DNA of 58,981 nucleotides. Source: a virus. Where the stretch lies: positions 1-58,981 of IMG/VR virus record IMGVR_UViG_3300035670_000238; one strand, 5' to 3'. Positions 47,232-55,284 of the stretch are shown here, one piece after another (position 1 is the first letter of the stretch; each line of letters starts with the position of its first letter). The notes beneath the pieces were generated by a model. It searched no databases. It was not told where the DNA came from and saw nothing but the letters and a program-made list of their open reading frames with translations. The position numbers were made by a program, and so were the translations under genes.

Positions 47232-47480
47232 GCTGATCTCCAGTGATTAAGTGCAGCTATATTGTATAGGTATTCGACGACTTGTACGCAGGCAACGCGG
47301 CCGGACATGATAGTAGGCAAGGGGGGTACAGGACCCCCACCCGCCCCCTCCCCGGGGGAGTGGTTTTATCCGTCACCCTCATAACTTTCCTCATTTTTCA
47401 AAGTCCGACATCCACGTAACATATCCACAACTTACTCTACCCCCCTTGCACCCCGACAAAAGTTCTGTTAGGTTCGAGTC
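47232..47480. other. terS leader: GC hairpins and weak promoter
   Basis: No ORF of note. GGGGGT (47322-47327) pairs with ACCCCC (47333-47338), and CTCCCCGGGGGAG (about 47348-47360) is a second GC palindrome followed by TGGTTTT. The best promoter candidate for terS is weak (TTGCAC at 47446-47451, 17 nt, TAGGTT), which would start transcription on or next to the terS ATG. One ATGATAGTAG motif is at 47306. Confidence 0.45.
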
Positions 47481-48029
47481 ATGCATAGTGCGATTCATGC
47501 CGATCAATTACTTCGTAGCGTAGCGTTAGCCGTAGCGCGTAACGCAGTGGGCGCAATGCGCCCAGAAAACGAGGTAGCGGCTTCGGAAGGGATAACCGTG
47601 CAGGAATTGCGGTCAATCTCACAGAATCCGCAGTTTCAGCGCTATGTCGACACGTTTACAACTGAATTACGCGACTCAGGGTTCTCTTTTGCAGCGAAAT
47701 GTCGTGTGCTGGCCGAAGATCTGTTGCCGAACGCATACCACATGGTCAAAGACCCTGACGTACCTGCCGCAGTTCGAGCAAAAGTCATCGAAAATCTGGT
47801 GGAGTGGGCTGATTTGAAGCCCCGTCGAGACACCAATACCGCTGCTCAGGGTGCAGGATTCAGCATTACGATCAATTTGCCGAGTGCAGCCCAGATTGCC
47901 CAAGGAAAAACCACAGAAATCGTCGAAGTAACGACGGTTGACGAGCAACTTACCACGTCACCAACCCCTCAGATTGCATTTGAGGAGCCAGAGGATTACG
48001 AATACGCTGGTGACGACATCTACGCCTGA
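47481..48029 (+). CDS. terS: Terminase small subunit (182 aa)
   Basis: The frame directly upstream of terL, with a helical N-terminus that may form an HTH (LRSVALAVARNAVGAMRPEN, VAASEGITVQELRSISQNPQ), a central helical oligomerisation region and an acidic C-terminal tail (FEEPEDYEYAGDDIYA) that could contact TerL. Such proteins bind the packaging site. No strong Shine-Dalgarno is seen, so translation may be leaderless or weak. Identification rests on order and fold pattern. Confidence 0.7.
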   Translation: MHSAIHADQLLRSVALAVARNAVGAMRPENEVAASEGITVQELRSISQNPQFQRYVDTFTTELRDSGFSFAAKCRVLAEDLLPNAYHMVKDPDVPAAVRAKVIENLVEWADLKPRRDTNTAAQGAGFSITINLPSAAQIAQGKTTEIVEVTTVDEQLTTSPTPQIAFEEPEDYEYAGDDIYA

Positions 48030-48037
48030 GCTTTTCC

Positions 48038-49438
48038 GTGACGCACTCGGTTATTTACACCCCACCCCTGTCGCTTGCTGGCTTTCTGACGTCTGAGTCG
48101 TTCATTTCGCTCGTGTCAGGCCCGGTTGGGAGTGGTAAATCCAGTGCAGCCATGATGAAAATCGCCTACCACGCAAAGCAGATGCGCGCAGGTAGAGACG
48201 GTGTGCGACGTTCACGTGCAGTAGTGGTGCGAAATACCAACCAGATGCTGACGGATGCGACGATTCCGACGTTTATGACGTGGTTTCCAGAGGGTACTGC
48301 GGGTCACTACGCACGCACAGACAAGCGTTTCTTCTTGCGGTTTGATGATGTCGAGTGCGAGGTGCTGTTTCGAGGCCTTGACGATGCGAACGACGTACGT
48401 CGTCTGCTGTCTCTGGAATGTTCGTTCGGTGTGCTGGACGAGTATCGAGAGATTCACCCGGACATTTTCAACGCATTGCAGGGTCGTGTGGGGCGGTATC
48501 CGTCGGTGGCCAATGGCGGCTGTGTGACAGACACAGGGGATCCCAACCATCACATATGGGGTGCGACGAACGCGCCTGACTCGGATACGTTCTGGGAAGA
48601 GTACATGTCCAGCCCACCGTCGACCGCGCAGATATTCATGCAGCCGTCGGCACTCTCCCCTGAAGCGGATTGGAAAGAGAATCTGATTGCGGGTTATTAC
48701 GAGACACTGGCGGAAGGTAAGACCGAGGATTGGGTAGACGTCTATATCCACAACAAGTTTGGGCGCAGTCTGTCGGGTACTCCGGTGTATCAGCGTTCGT
48801 TTGTGCAGGATTTTCACGTGTCCGACGAGCCTCTCAAGGCCATACACAGCCCGAGTTATCCCATAACACTAGGTGTGGACTTTGGGCGCACACCTGCGGT
48901 GGTGTTTATGCAGCGGGATCCGCGTGGGCGGGTGTTGGTGCTGGATGAGTTGACGTCGGTCAACATGGGTATTGAGACGTTTATCAGAACAGAACTCAGT
49001 CCGTTCATAGCCAATCACTATCCGGGGTATGACTTCGTGGCGGCACCGGACCCAGCGGGGTTTATGAAACAGCAGTTAAACGAGATGACGCTCGTCGATG
49101 CGCTGAAAGAGGCTGGGTTTCGGTGTGTCAGACCGCCGACGAACGACCCGGAGAAACGCATTGCAGCGGTGGAGCGTCTGCTGGCTCAGCAGATCGATGG
49201 GAAAGCGATGTTTCTTGTGTCACCCACGTGCAAGCAGTTGATAAAAGGGTTCAGGTCCGGCTATCGGTACAAGCAGAAAAAGAACGGCGAGGTTGAGGAT
49301 CGGCCGGAGAAGAACGAGTCATCGCACGTGCATGATGCACTGCAATATGGGTGCGCGGTGATTGACATGAACATACGCGGGTTTGGGATACAGCCTGCAC
49401 GCAAAGAGATCCGTCGCGTTCGGTACGCCTACACCTGA
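48038..49438 (+). CDS. terL: Terminase large subunit (466 aa)
   Basis: ATPase domain with Walker A SGPVGSGKSS (27-36) and a Walker B-like region (FGVLDEYREI), an Arg-rich linker, and the RNase H-like nuclease domain starting VDFGRTPAVV (D281 catalytic) and a later acidic/Asp-rich SSHVHDALQYGCAV motif. It packages DNA into the prohead. It starts 8 bp after terS with TTTCC(G) leader; the GTG-type start (reads as M in translation) is used. Confidence 0.9.
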   Translation: MTHSVIYTPPLSLAGFLTSESFISLVSGPVGSGKSSAAMMKIAYHAKQMRAGRDGVRRSRAVVVRNTNQMLTDATIPTFMTWFPEGTAGHYARTDKRFFLRFDDVECEVLFRGLDDANDVRRLLSLECSFGVLDEYREIHPDIFNALQGRVGRYPSVANGGCVTDTGDPNHHIWGATNAPDSDTFWEEYMSSPPSTAQIFMQPSALSPEADWKENLIAGYYETLAEGKTEDWVDVYIHNKFGRSLSGTPVYQRSFVQDFHVSDEPLKAIHSPSYPITLGVDFGRTPAVVFMQRDPRGRVLVLDELTSVNMGIETFIRTELSPFIANHYPGYDFVAAPDPAGFMKQQLNEMTLVDALKEAGFRCVRPPTNDPEKRIAAVERLLAQQIDGKAMFLVSPTCKQLIKGFRSGYRYKQKKNGEVEDRPEKNESSHVHDALQYGCAVIDMNIRGFGIQPARKEIRRVRYAYT

Positions 49439-49493
49439 CACTGTGCAGACTTGACAGATCGGGGTACAATGCGCTAACGCCCGTGGAGGCCGC

Positions 49494-50306
49494 ATGTCGT
49501 TTTTCTACCCGTCGATTTCGTTCGAAGACCTCACCGAGCCTTTTGAGCTTCAGGTGGCACGAGGACAAGTGCCGGGGCATCGCGTCGTTCATGTGTTTGG
49601 GTACAACCCGGATATTGACTCTGGGGTAGAAGAGACGGTGTGGACATACGGCGGGATATACAGCCACCTTGCAGCACCCTCCATCCTTACAGTCTCATCA
49701 GGTAGCACAGACGACGCGGCAGCAGGTACTGGTGCGCGGACAGTGTTTATCGAGGGGATCAGCGGCACTGGGGCCGAGGTGTCGGAATCAGTCACGCTCA
49801 ACGGACAGACTGCGGTCAGTACAACGCATGCCTACACAGAGATTAACTTTGTGACGGTGACAAGCGCTGGAAGTGGTGGCGCGAATGCCGGGGCGATCTA
49901 CGTTGGGTATGGGACAGTCACACTGGGTGTGCCTGCGCAGGTATACGGACACATTCTCGCGGGTTACAACCGCAGCCTGACTGGGCATTATCAGGTGCCT
50001 TCGGGCCATACAGGGTTTATCGTGCGAGGCAGCATCTCGTCGGGCACGGAGAACAACAGCGGATACGTGTTGGGTAAACTCGTGTTGCGAGATCCGGTTT
50101 CGAATCTTAACCTTGTGTCGGCAGCGGTGACGTTTAGTACAAGCAAAGTCGACTTTGAGTTTCCGTACGCCATAAAGGTACCGGCAGGGGCGTGTGTGAC
50201 TGCACGGGCCTTGACAAACAAAAACGACGATCAGGTATCGAGCTATTTTCAGATCGTGCTGATCGAAGGGGCACCACAACCCGGCCCCGGTACACCGAGG
50301 ATTTAA
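49494..50306 (+). CDS. Putative virion structural protein, beta-rich (270 aa)
   Basis: A beta-rich product opening MSFFYPSISFEDLTEPFELQ, with Ser/Thr/Gly-rich segments (ILTVSSGSTDDAAAGTGART) and a C-terminal domain (VPAGACVTARALTNKNDDQV). Such proteins between terL and portal occur in aquatic podoviruses as virion components. The ATG is preceded by GTGGAGG. A decoration or neck function is possible; none is proved. Confidence 0.62.
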   Translation: MSFFYPSISFEDLTEPFELQVARGQVPGHRVVHVFGYNPDIDSGVEETVWTYGGIYSHLAAPSILTVSSGSTDDAAAGTGARTVFIEGISGTGAEVSESVTLNGQTAVSTTHAYTEINFVTVTSAGSGGANAGAIYVGYGTVTLGVPAQVYGHILAGYNRSLTGHYQVPSGHTGFIVRGSISSGTENNSGYVLGKLVLRDPVSNLNLVSAAVTFSTSKVDFEFPYAIKVPAGACVTARALTNKNDDQVSSYFQIVLIEGAPQPGPGTPRI

Positions 50307-50307
50307 C

Positions 50308-52392
50308 ATGGCACTTGGACTTGCGATCATACCCGTTGCCAGTGCGACGGACCTTGAGAACGAGGCTCGCAAACGCAACGACGAGATGCAGGCGCAGCCT
50401 GTCATTCAGGGCCTCGCGTCATACGTCAAGCAACGATGGGAAAGCGCAAGGATTGCCAAACGGCAGTTGGAAGAGCGCATGCTTAAATGCTTGCGTCAGC
50501 GCAATGGTGAGTACGACCCCGACAAGCTCGCTGAGATCAAGGAGCAGGGTGGGTCTGAGATCTTTATCCAGCTAAGTTCGGTCAAGTGTCGGGCAGCGAC
50601 AAGCTGGCTGCGAGACACGCTGTTGGGTACGGGTGCAGATAAACCATGGGGGCTTGATGCGACACCCGAGCCCACGCTGCCGCCGGAGATTATGGCGGGT
50701 TTGCAGCAGCAGTTGACACAGCAGTTGATGACGCACATGGAGCAAGGCGGTGTGCCACCGACCGAGGAGCAGCTTCGTGAGATCGCGTCACAGATGAAAG
50801 ACGTGGCCATGCGGCAGGCGCAGGAAGAAGCCAACCGCCGTGTTGACCGCATGGAACGCAAGATGGAGGACCAGCTTGTCGAGGGTGGGTGGTTGAAAGC
50901 ACTCAATGAGTTCCTCGATGACATCGTCACGTTTCCCTACGCGGTGATCAAAGGTCCGATCAAGCGCAAACGCAAGACACTGGAGTGGCAGAACGGACAG
51001 CTCGTCCCTACCGAAAAGATTCGCAATGAGTGGGAGCGTGTCGATCCGTTCTACCTGTACTGGGCTCCGTGGGCGTGGGAACTGAACGACGGCTATGTGA
51101 TCGAGCGGCATCGTCTGACCGCTGATGAGTTGCAGGCTCTCATCGGTGTGCCGGGTTACAACGACGATGCTATTCGTACGGTACTCAATGACTTCTCGTC
51201 GATGGGTATGAAGCAGTGGCTGTGGACTGACGCATCCAAAGCACAGGCTGAGGGCAAGTATGTCACCGAGGCGATCATCAGCGACGACTTGATCGATGCG
51301 CTTCAGATGTGGGACTCGGTCAAGGGCAGCTTGCTGTTGGAGTGGGGCCTGACTGAGAAAGAGATTCCTGACCCTGCACTGAGCTATCCGTGTGAGGTGT
51401 GGCTGATCGGCACGCAGGTCATTCGCGCGGTTCTGAACTATGACCCGCTCGGGCGCAAGCCGTACTACCTCACGTCGTACGAGAACCTGCCCGGGTCGGT
51501 TGAGGGCAAGGGCGTGACGGATCTCTGTCGTGACTCACAGGCGATGGTGAACGCATCGGCGCGTGCTCTTGCGAACAACATGGGCATCTCGTCAGGTCCA
51601 CAGGTGGGTGTGAACATCAGCCGCTTGCCTCCGGGCGAGGATCTCACGGATATGCACCCGTGGAAGATCTGGCAGTTCCAGAGCAGTGAGATCAACGACG
51701 GCTCACAGCCGCTTCAGTTCTTCAGCCCACAGAGCAACGCCAACGAGTTGATGGGTGTGTTCGAGAAGTTCTCGGCGCGTGCTGATGAGGACACGATGAT
51801 CCCGCGTTACATGACAGGTGAGACGACTCCCGGCGCAGGCCGTACGTCCTCGGGTCTGTCGATGCTCATCAGCAATGCTGGTAAAGGGATCAAACAGGTC
51901 ATCACCAACATCGACCACAACGTCATCATCCCAGCGATTGAACGCCTCTACCAAGACAACTTGCGCTATAGCGATGACCCGGATCTGATCGGCGATGTCG
52001 ACATCGTGGCCAAGGGCGCGACGAGTCTGGTTGTGAAAGAAGCCGAGGCGATTCGCAAGAACGAGTTCTTGCAGTTGATTCTGAACAGCCCTGTGGCTCA
52101 GCAGATCGTTGGGCTGCCCGGAACGGCCGAGCTTCTGCGTGACTCGGCTCGCAACCTGAGTGGCAACGTCGATCGTATCGTGCCGGAGCGCTCGCAACTG
52201 AACGTCATACAACAACAGCAGCAGATCATCACTCAGCTACAGCAGCAACTTACCATGCTCATGGGTGAGATGCAGCAACCCGGCGCTGCGCCACAGCAAG
52301 GACCGATGCGTCCGAAGAACATGCTCCCCGATGGTTCGCAGGTAGGCGGGCGTGAATCGAACTTTGTCTCAGCAAGACCAAACGGAGTCTGA
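50308..52392 (+). CDS. Portal protein (694 aa)
   Basis: The 694-aa product fits a large podoviral portal: N-terminal helical region (QGLASYVKQRWESARIAKRQ), the conserved FIQLSSVKCRAATSWLRD, a Gln-rich helical insertion (~125-170), the VDPFYLYWAPWAWEL stretch, NMGISSGPQVGVN and a C-terminal Gln-rich helix (QQQQIITQLQQQLTML). It would form the 12-mer through which DNA enters. It lies after terL and before scaffold and capsid, as in most tailed phages. Confidence 0.88.
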   Translation: MALGLAIIPVASATDLENEARKRNDEMQAQPVIQGLASYVKQRWESARIAKRQLEERMLKCLRQRNGEYDPDKLAEIKEQGGSEIFIQLSSVKCRAATSWLRDTLLGTGADKPWGLDATPEPTLPPEIMAGLQQQLTQQLMTHMEQGGVPPTEEQLREIASQMKDVAMRQAQEEANRRVDRMERKMEDQLVEGGWLKALNEFLDDIVTFPYAVIKGPIKRKRKTLEWQNGQLVPTEKIRNEWERVDPFYLYWAPWAWELNDGYVIERHRLTADELQALIGVPGYNDDAIRTVLNDFSSMGMKQWLWTDASKAQAEGKYVTEAIISDDLIDALQMWDSVKGSLLLEWGLTEKEIPDPALSYPCEVWLIGTQVIRAVLNYDPLGRKPYYLTSYENLPGSVEGKGVTDLCRDSQAMVNASARALANNMGISSGPQVGVNISRLPPGEDLTDMHPWKIWQFQSSEINDGSQPLQFFSPQSNANELMGVFEKFSARADEDTMIPRYMTGETTPGAGRTSSGLSMLISNAGKGIKQVITNIDHNVIIPAIERLYQDNLRYSDDPDLIGDVDIVAKGATSLVVKEAEAIRKNEFLQLILNSPVAQQIVGLPGTAELLRDSARNLSGNVDRIVPERSQLNVIQQQQQIITQLQQQLTMLMGEMQQPGAAPQQGPMRPKNMLPDGSQVGGRESNFVSARPNGV

Positions 52393-52393
52393 T

Positions 52394-52768
52394 ATGAAAG
52401 GCATCACGGCAACTGCCACGTTTGAGGGCTTCGTTGCGATGGCGCAGCACGCCATTACGAATGCTCAGCAACAGCACTGGAGAACTCGTAGCTTTGCTCA
52501 ACACCAAGCCCTCAGTGAGTTCTATGAGAACTTCGCAGATAAGCTTGACGAGCTTGTGGAGTGCTATCAAGGGCGTGAGGGGTTGATCCTTATCCCCGAG
52601 ATGTCGTTTCACAAAGAAGCCGATCCTGTCGTCATGATTAAGACGATGCGGCGCTTTCTGGACGAAAACCGCGAAATCATCACAAGCTATAAAGAGATTC
52701 AGAATCAGTTCGACGAGCTGATTGCGATCATGAACAAAGCTTTGTACAAACTTCAATTTCTAGCTTGA
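52394..52768 (+). CDS. DUF5856-like, ferritin/Dps-fold small protein (124 aa)
   Basis: I chose ATG 52394 with GGAG upstream. The pattern HWRTRSFAQHQALSEFYENF ... KLDELVECYQG is typical of DUF5856, a phage family with a Dps/ferritin-like helical fold (conserved H-W-x3-S/F-x2-H-x-A-L...F-Y). Whether it binds metal or is a capsid accessory protein is unknown. It directly follows portal. Confidence 0.7.
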   Translation: MKGITATATFEGFVAMAQHAITNAQQQHWRTRSFAQHQALSEFYENFADKLDELVECYQGREGLILIPEMSFHKEADPVVMIKTMRRFLDENREIITSYKEIQNQFDELIAIMNKALYKLQFLA

Positions 52769-52794
52769 CGCCATTTGGGCGTCAGTGCTATAAA
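52765..52794 (+). promoter_or_regulatory. Sigma70-like promoter inside the late region
   Basis: TTGACG (52765-52770), 18-nt spacer, TATAAA (52789-52794). The expected start falls at about 52801, on or next to the ATG at 52802, so the transcript would be leaderless. The spacer contains a short hairpin (TGACGCC/GGGCGTCA). Confidence 0.65.
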
Positions 52795-52801
52795 CAGGTA
52801 T

Positions 52802-53044
52802 ATGAGTCATTTTATTGGGTCCAAACCTGAACGGAAGCACATGCAAGCGCTTATGCGCTGCAAGCTGCCGGAGAACGAGGCGTTGTTGGATTTGTTTCGC
52901 ACTGTTTTGTTCGAGATCAAATCGCGATTGATCGAGGCAGAACAACCAGCACGTATCGCTCAGCTTCAGGGGCAGGCTAAATTGATTCTTGATTTCCTCG
53001 ACGCGATTGAAAAATCGCCCGAGATCTTAACGCGGCTCAAGTAG
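52802..53044 (+). CDS. Small protein near scaffold, unknown function (80 aa)
   Basis: I chose ATG 52802 over an upstream TTG at 52775 because a promoter with its start point on this ATG lies immediately upstream. The product is helical and charged (MQALMRCKLPENEALLDLFR, RIAQLQGQAKLILDFLDAIE). It resembles small phage proteins of the portal-capsid interval. The function is unknown. Confidence 0.6.
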   Translation: MSHFIGSKPERKHMQALMRCKLPENEALLDLFRTVLFEIKSRLIEAEQPARIAQLQGQAKLILDFLDAIEKSPEILTRLK

Positions 53045-53126
53045 CCGCATCCGTAGCAAACCATTATGTTGACAGCAGACCGGACAGCCGGAGCTTGAAA
53101 ACAGAGTTGGAGCGAAAGGAAAACGT

Positions 53127-54095
53127 ATGGCTCTCCCGAAACAGGTCGAAGAACAACTGAAGCAACTCGAAGAGATTGAGAAGCAGCTTGAGGCTGCGAA
53201 GACCCCGAAAGATCAACCTCCGCAAGAGGCATCTGAGGGCGATACGCAGGCGCAAGCAGAGCAGGATACTCAGACGGTCGCTGAAGCCCCGCCTGTTGAA
53301 GCGAAGCCAGATACATCAGCAGAACCGGCTGTACCAGAGGATACGTGGCAGCAGAAGTACAAGACCCTCAAGGGTATGTACGATGCAGAAGTTCCCCGTC
53401 TCCATGCTCAGGTGAAAGAACTCACAGCGCAAATGAATCGTCTTCAGAGCGCGGTTGAGAAGCCTACGCCGAAAGAGCCTGATAAGCCGACCAAGCTGGT
53501 AACGGATGCTGATGTTCAGACATTCGGTGAGGATTTGATTGAGGTACAACGCAAGGTTGCACGCGAAGTAGCGATGGAGTTCCGCTCTGAGATCGATGCC
53601 CTGAAAGCCGACAATGACAAGCTGCGCGAGCAGCTCCAGTCAACGGGCTCGAAGGTGGTCGAAGCCTCGTTCGAGCAGAAATTGCACCGTTTGGTGCCGG
53701 ATTTCGATGCGGTCAACGTCGATCCCAAGTGGGTCGAGTGGCTCAACGAGTACGATCCGATTCTGCGCGGGCCTCGGAAACTTGTCGCACAGGATGCGTT
53801 CAACCGTGGCGATGCTGATGCGGTAGCAGACTATGTGGTCATGTTCAAAAAGAGCATTGCACCCGTAGAGCCGCCGAAATCCAAAGCTGAAGAACTGAGC
53901 AAACAGGTCCAACCTCGTCGAACGGGTTCTGGTACTGGCCAGCCTGCTCCGCAGGGCAAGACGTACTCAAGTCGTGATATTGAGCGTCTGTTCAAGCAAG
54001 CGGCTGATTTCGGGGCCAAGGGCAAGTTGGACGAGGCACGTAAACTTGAAGCTGAGATCGATGCAGCGTATATGGACGGCCGGGTTACCGCCTGA
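53127..54095 (+). CDS. Scaffold protein (322 aa)
   Basis: The protein is Glu/Gln/Lys/Ala-rich with no aromatic core in the first half, long predicted coiled-coil stretches (KQVEEQLKQLEEIEKQLEAA, LHAQVKELTAQMNRLQSAVE), and a small C-terminal domain, the classic composition of scaffolds that drive prohead assembly. It lies immediately upstream of the capsid gene. GAAAGGAAAACG precedes the ATG. Confidence 0.8.
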   Translation: MALPKQVEEQLKQLEEIEKQLEAAKTPKDQPPQEASEGDTQAQAEQDTQTVAEAPPVEAKPDTSAEPAVPEDTWQQKYKTLKGMYDAEVPRLHAQVKELTAQMNRLQSAVEKPTPKEPDKPTKLVTDADVQTFGEDLIEVQRKVAREVAMEFRSEIDALKADNDKLREQLQSTGSKVVEASFEQKLHRLVPDFDAVNVDPKWVEWLNEYDPILRGPRKLVAQDAFNRGDADAVADYVVMFKKSIAPVEPPKSKAEELSKQVQPRRTGSGTGQPAPQGKTYSSRDIERLFKQAADFGAKGKLDEARKLEAEIDAAYMDGRVTA

Positions 54096-54145
54096 TATGA
54101 TTGCTGCATCAAAATTCACCAACCTGTTTTATCTAGGAGTCTAAA

Positions 54146-54286
54146 ATGGCTGCCGTTTATCCGGTACAAGCGCCTTTCGATACGAGTACCTCGTATTCAG
54201 GCGCGTTTATCCCGACCCTGTGGTCGGGCAAGCTGCTCGCCAAGTTCTACCAGAACACTATGTTGTCTGAAATCGCCAACACGGAT
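54146..54286 (+). CDS. Major capsid protein, exon 1 (codons 1-47)
   Basis: ATG 54146 has AGGAG upstream. The exon encodes the N-terminus MAAVYPVQAPFDTSTSYSGA to ...LSEIANTD and ends in GGAT; the next triplet in the intron is TAA, so an unspliced message would give only 47 aa. The protein is completed by exon 2 at 55285: NTD joins YEGELKNQG, giving one 333-residue P22-coat/HK97-fold type capsid protein. Confidence 0.9.
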
Positions 54287-55284
54287 TAACCTCATGGTCC
54301 GTGTAAAACTCGGTGAATTGCGGGAAGGCTGAAACGTCAATCCGCAGCCAAGCCCCGAAAGGGGAAGGTTCAGAGACTAGGAATTTAGGTGTGATCTCCG
54401 GGCTTGATGCCCTGAATGGAGGTAGAGATGGAGGCAGTAAATCGAGGTGCCCTTGTTGGTATGTTGTTAGGTGATGGCTATGTCAACACCACCAATGGCA
54501 AGCACGAGTTATCCGTACTGCATAGCATCGCGCAGAAGGACTATTGTGAACACAAAGCTGCTAGGGTCAAGCAGATTTTAGGCGGCAAGTTCAACGTACG
54601 AGAGTACGCAAATGGTCCGGGTGGGCGTTACCGCGCTGTCAAGTTCGTGTCCAGTCATCCGTACTGGGCAAATTTGAAATCGTGGGTTTACCCAAATGGT
54701 CGCAAGACCTATACGCGGCGATTGCTTGAGATGCTAACCCCCGAAGGGATAGCGTTTTGGTACATGGATGACGGTAGTGCTCGTCGCAACACCAACAAAG
54801 ATGGGTGGGTCACTTCGGTTGCTACTGACATAGCTACTATGTGTAGTGAGTCTGAGTGCTTGACCATTCGTGACTACTTCTTAGAAGTGCATCAGATCGA
54901 ATGGAATATACGCTGTAAAAAGGGTTCGCCCTCTGACAAGGCGTTTTACATTCAGTGCAATACGGCTCAATCGCGCAGGTTCGCCGAACTTGTTCGCCCC
55001 TACATCATTCCGTCCATGCTGTATAAGCTGGTCCATGTAGCAAACCTAGATTCCCACGAGTGCCGAGCACCTGTTGGAGCTTGTGACACTTGCGGTGCTA
55101 CGATATACGAACACCGACGCACTGGGCTTTGCTCAGCGTGTTACAGTAAGCGGTACTACCGCACTGTTCGTAGATTTGTAGAGGGCCGCAAACCACGAGT
55201 TGCAGGTGATGAGATAGTCCGACCTAACGCGAATAACGAAGCGTTAGAAGTGGTGGATAAAGAGCCGCCACGATAACAGCCCCG
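54287..55284 (+). ncRNA. Group I self-splicing intron in the capsid gene (998 nt)
   Basis: Both splice sites are fixed by base pairing. P1: exon end ACACGGAT (54279-54286) pairs with GTCCGTGT (54297-54304), ending in the required U-G wobble. P10: CCTCATG (54290-54296) pairs with the 3' exon TATGAGG (55285-55291). The last intron base is G (55284). Conserved core elements are visible: P-like GAATTGCGGGAAG with P4 partner CCGCAG, a GAAA-capped P6 hairpin (CCCCGAAAGGGG), R as GTTCAGAGACTA (54368-54379), S as GATAGTCCGACC (from 55213), and P9 hairpins (CTAACGC/GCGTTAG, GTGGTGG/CCGCCAC). The endonuclease gene lies between R and S. Confidence 0.95.
54428..55276 (+). CDS. Intron-encoded LAGLIDADG homing endonuclease (282 aa)
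   Basis: I chose ATG 54428 with GGAGG upstream; ATG 54416 would add four residues. The two catalytic LAGLIDADG helices are LVGMLLGDG (9-17) and AFWYMDDGS (109-117), so it should act as a monomer. A C-terminal zinc-finger-like CDTC ... CSAC (C219, C222, C235, C238) and basic tail are an extra DNA-contact module. The last ~21 codons overlap the ribozyme core (S/P7 and P9). It would cut intron-less capsid genes at the insertion site and spread the intron. Confidence 0.88.
   Translation: MEAVNRGALVGMLLGDGYVNTTNGKHELSVLHSIAQKDYCEHKAARVKQILGGKFNVREYANGPGGRYRAVKFVSSHPYWANLKSWVYPNGRKTYTRRLLEMLTPEGIAFWYMDDGSARRNTNKDGWVTSVATDIATMCSESECLTIRDYFLEVHQIEWNIRCKKGSPSDKAFYIQCNTAQSRRFAELVRPYIIPSMLYKLVHVANLDSHECRAPVGACDTCGATIYEHRRTGLCSACYSKRYYRTVRRFVEGRKPRVAGDEIVRPNANNEALEVVDKEPPR

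Larger units (their letters stand above)
46151..47316. repeat. Five dispersed ATGATAGTAG-type motifs
   Basis: TGATAGTAG at 46151, ATGATAGTAG at 46171, and CATGATAGTAG at 47038, 47105 and 47306, all on the plus strand and only in this control region as far as I could see, on both sides of the 46259 gene and ending 165 bp before terS. They could be sites for terminase small subunit, a regulator, or part of promoters. Confidence 0.6.

Noticed and set aside
47462-47485. tRNA-like GGTTCGAGTC before terS
   Set aside because: No acceptor stem, anticodon arm or CCA context can be folded around it.
48212-48847. Minus-strand ORF of 211 aa opposite terL
   Set aside because: Antisense to conserved terminase motifs; no start signal or neighbours on that strand.
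49451-49470. TTGACA ... TACAAT as a promoter for the 49494 gene
   Set aside because: The spacing between the boxes is only 8 nt, so they cannot act as one promoter; each lacks a proper partner.
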